A stretch of DNA of 17,180 bases from JBGTIS01 sp041745535 (GTDB lineage Bacteria > Bacteroidota > Bacteroidia > Cytophagales > Cyclobacteriaceae), in the NCBI GenBank assembly GCA_041745535.1, contig JBGTIS010000248.1, positions 1 through 17,180 on the forward strand, given 5' to 3'. The translations under genes were made by a program, and so were the position numbers. A model generated the notes under the pieces. It worked only from the letters and a program-made list of their open reading frames with translations. It was not told the origin of the DNA and did no database searches. Shown one piece after another: positions 15,301-17,180 of the stretch; the stretch's first letter is position 1; each line of letters starts with the position of its first letter.

Positions 15301-16635
15301 ATGATAAAAACAATTTACCTGCTTACCATCGGTGTTTTCTTATCGGTACAGGCTTTTGCGCAAATGTCGCCCCAGGCCAGGGATAGTCTGAACAGACTAA
15401 GTGCCCAGGATCATCAGTTAATGATGCAGGAATTGGGCATTACGGAACTGCGCCCGGGTCCGTCCGGGAATCCGGATGCCCCAAATGCGGCCAACTCCGA
15501 TGAATCGAAAGCGAAAGCCTATACCAGTTTACCCAATCCATTGGTTTTTAATAATGGCGACAAAGTGCGTACTGCCCGGCAATGGGAGCAGCGCAAGCGG
15601 GAAATCAGGGAAGATTTTGACCGTGAGATATATGGCCGGGTTCCCGAAAATGTGCCTGCGGTTACCTGGGAAGTGATCCGTGAGACAGACACCTTGAATG
15701 CGGGTTATCCCATCAAAGTAAAAGAACTGCTGGGGCATGTGGATAACACTTCCTATCCGGCCATCAGTGTCGACATACAACTAACCCTTACCACGCCCGC
15801 CAATAGCACCACCCCGGTGCCGGTTATGATGGAATTTGGCTGGAACTTTCCCGCATCATTCCAACGACCACCGCAGGAAGGCCCTACCTGGCAACAACAA
15901 TTGCTGGAAAAAGGGTGGGGGTATGCCATTATCATTCCTACCAGCTTTCAGGCCGACAATGGTGCCGGTCTCAGAGAAGGAATTATCGGATTGGTAAATA
16001 AAGGCAAGCCCAGAAAGCTCGACGATTGGGGTACATTGCGTGCCTGGGCCTGGGGCGCCAGCCGGGCACTGGATTATTTTGAAACCAATGCCGATGTGGA
16101 TGAGAAACGTGTGGGAATTGAAGGGCTGTCACGGTACGGAAAGGCAGCCATTGTCGCCATGGCCTATGAACCACGCTTCGCGATTGGCTTTATCGGTTCA
16201 TCGGGCGCGGGTGGCACCAAAATATACCGACGCGTATTTGGCGAACAGGTAGAGAACCTGGCAGGGTCTGGCGAATACCATTGGTTCGCGCCCAACTTTA
16301 TTAAATACGCCGGACCACTGACACCCAATGACCTGCCGGTGGATGCTCACGAACTGATTGCCCTCTGCGCGCCCCGACCGGTGTTCATCAGTGCCGGCGC
16401 TACGGATGTGGAAGGACCGTGGATAGATGCCAAAGGCATGTTTTTAGCAGGCGTACACGCCGGGCCGGTCTATACACTACTGGGTAAGAAAGATCTGGGT
16501 GTTACCGAATTTCCCCCGCGGGAAACTACTTTAACGAATGGGGATATTGCCTTCCGACAGCACGCTGGTGGCCATACGGTAGTTCCCAACTGGCCTGTAT
16601 TCATTAAATTTGCCCAGCGATATTTCTCCAAATAG
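15301..16635 (+). CDS. Secreted CE15-like glucuronoyl (methyl)esterase
   Basis: An exported carbohydrate esterase resembling family CE15 (4-O-methyl-glucuronoyl methylesterase), which cleaves ester bonds between lignin alcohols and glucuronic acid of xylan. The start at 15301 gives a proper signal peptide (MIKTIYLLTIGVFLSVQAFAQ) and 444 residues; the first in-frame ATG at 15253 would put 16 extra polar residues in front of it. The nucleophile motif GLSRYGK (275-281, S277) matches GCSRxGK with Leu for Cys. It is followed by the family segment SSGAGGTKIYRRVFGE (300-315) and EYHWFAPNFIKY (325-336). APRPVFISAGATD, then GMFLAGVHAGPVYTLLGKKDLG, and RQHAGGHT (H425 as likely catalytic His) complete the pattern. 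The Cys-to-Leu change is common in bacterial members. It is the last gene of a three-gene run, 82 bases after the hydrolase. Confidence 0.88.
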   Translation: MIKTIYLLTIGVFLSVQAFAQMSPQARDSLNRLSAQDHQLMMQELGITELRPGPSGNPDAPNAANSDESKAKAYTSLPNPLVFNNGDKVRTARQWEQRKREIREDFDREIYGRVPENVPAVTWEVIRETDTLNAGYPIKVKELLGHVDNTSYPAISVDIQLTLTTPANSTTPVPVMMEFGWNFPASFQRPPQEGPTWQQQLLEKGWGYAIIIPTSFQADNGAGLREGIIGLVNKGKPRKLDDWGTLRAWAWGASRALDYFETNADVDEKRVGIEGLSRYGKAAIVAMAYEPRFAIGFIGSSGAGGTKIYRRVFGEQVENLAGSGEYHWFAPNFIKYAGPLTPNDLPVDAHELIALCAPRPVFISAGATDVEGPWIDAKGMFLAGVHAGPVYTLLGKKDLGVTEFPPRETTLTNGDIAFRQHAGGHTVVPNWPVFIKFAQRYFSK

Positions 16636-16799
16636 GGATCAACACGATAACGCCCGTGGCAACGAGTACTTTCTGTAATGATTGCACCTACATTTTAAAA
16701 TAAGTGGACAAAACTAATAAAGGATTCCTTGCCGGATGAGCGATATCGGACTGCCGACGCAGCGAATTCTGGTGGCCGGCACCCCCTTCATGAGACAGA

Positions 16800-16833
16800 C
16801 CCCGGAATAAATCCGGTCGGCGCCCCGACGGGG
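16800..16833. repeat. G+C-rich overlapping hairpins between convergent genes
   Basis: CCGGA-ATAAA-TCCGG (16802-16816) is followed at once by GTCGG-CGCC-CCGAC (16816-16829). The flanks CCCCG (16800-16804) and CGGGG (16829-16833) can also pair, enclosing the second hairpin. A further GGTG/CACC stem (about 16771-16783) and CGATATCG (16740-16748) lie just before. The block is much richer in G+C than the flanking DNA. It separates the CE15-like gene from the convergent coiled-coil gene, so it could act in termination, or be a dispersed intergenic repeat. No T-run follows. Confidence 0.45.
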
Positions 16834-16865
16834 AGAGTGCTCTAAAACTTTTGCTCACCTGCTTA

Positions 16866-17180
16866 TCAGGCTGCTTCTTCCTGGGGAACTACTTTCCGTT
16901 TTCTTTTGGAAGCATACACCACCATACCAAAAGATTCCAGTATTTGCGGCGTATCCTGAAAAGCGATGCGCGCCAGTTTACAGAATTCCACATACCAGAC
17001 CCGCAGCGCTTTGATGGCCCGCATTTTTTCCTGCGTACTGTGTTCAGCATCCCCTTTGATCTTGTACCGCTTTGCCTGTAAGGCGATCAGCGCTTCGGCG
17101 GCGGCCGCATTCTGCTGGAATGATGCCTGCTCAGCGCCAAATCGCTGCATTCGGTCCATATATGGAGGTGCTTTTCTATA
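16866..17180 (-). CDS. Small coiled-coil hypothetical protein, 5' end beyond the window
   Basis: The minus frame is open to the window edge (YRKAPPY before the first visible ATG at 17159), so the gene probably starts outside; 104 residues are visible. I do not know its function. The visible part is an Ala/Gln-rich helix (FGAEQASFQQNAAAAEALIALQAKR), a second helix, and then VWYVEFCKLARIAFQDTPQILESFGMVV, ending in a basic tail (KRKRK). This resembles Bacteroidota hypothetical proteins of roughly 150-200 residues that have a coiled coil followed by a W-Y-x-x-F-x-K-L-A-R-I-A-F segment. There is no membrane segment in the visible part. It converges on the CE15-like gene. Confidence 0.65.
   Translation of the reverse strand, partial: YRKAPPYMDRMQRFGAEQASFQQNAAAAEALIALQAKRYKIKGDAEHSTQEKMRAIKALRVWYVEFCKLARIAFQDTPQILESFGMVVYASKRKRKVVPQEEAA

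Overview
The window looks like a piece of a Bacteroidota chromosome, probably from the Cytophagales/Chitinophagales side. Supporting signs are a MacB/FtsX-type permease of the large Bacteroidota family, secreted carbohydrate-active enzymes, an enolase-superfamily enzyme with a twin-arginine (Tat) leader, a SUMF1-domain protein, a lipoprotein protease, start codons with A/T-rich leaders rather than Shine-Dalgarno sites, and one candidate TTTG-N19-TAnnTTTG promoter. No rRNA, tRNA or CRISPR array was seen.

Layout. 1-2059 is the 3' part of an FtsX/MacB-type ABC permease gene, visibly richer in G+C-ending codons than what follows. 2060-2955 is decayed DNA with pieces of a Tn3-family transposase in different frames. 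3174-5597 is a compact stress module: a TetR regulator, a zinc-free MDR (alkenal/prostaglandin-reductase-like) oxidoreductase and a DJ-1/PfpI protein. Matching AATGAA/TTCATT inverted repeats lie before the regulator and before the reductase. 5722-7670 (minus) is a two-gene operon encoding a secreted, probably six-hairpin-type, protein and an exported SUMF1-domain protein that lacks the FGE catalytic cysteines. 7671-8237 holds a decayed Tat-leader fragment and a candidate promoter. 8238-9362 encodes a YUCCA/FMO-like flavin monooxygenase, followed by a 132-residue unknown and a strong bidirectional terminator. 10008-10934 (minus) encodes a matrixin-like zinc protease lipoprotein. 11195-11491 (minus) is a small ferredoxin-fold-like protein. 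11562-11739 is a LuxR-type HTH relic. 11862-12530 (minus) is an atypical SDR, with a TTGGAAA palindrome upstream. 12775-16635 is a three-gene run: Tat-exported mandelate-racemase-type enzyme, alpha/beta hydrolase, and secreted CE15-like glucuronoyl esterase. A G+C-rich hairpin cluster and the 3' end of a small coiled-coil protein gene (minus) close the window.

How the genes may work together. The TetR-MDR-DJ-1 group resembles, by function only, the E. coli nemR-nemA-gloA electrophile/methylglyoxal response. The 12775-16635 run fits release and further processing of uronic acid esters from plant polysaccharide. Three gene relics (Tn3 transposase, Tat leader, LuxR HTH) lie between intact genes, so this is a region of repeated insertion and decay. 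I do not see a clearly new defence or mobile system; the best novelty candidates are the three-gene exported sugar-acid cassette and the SUMF1/six-hairpin pair.
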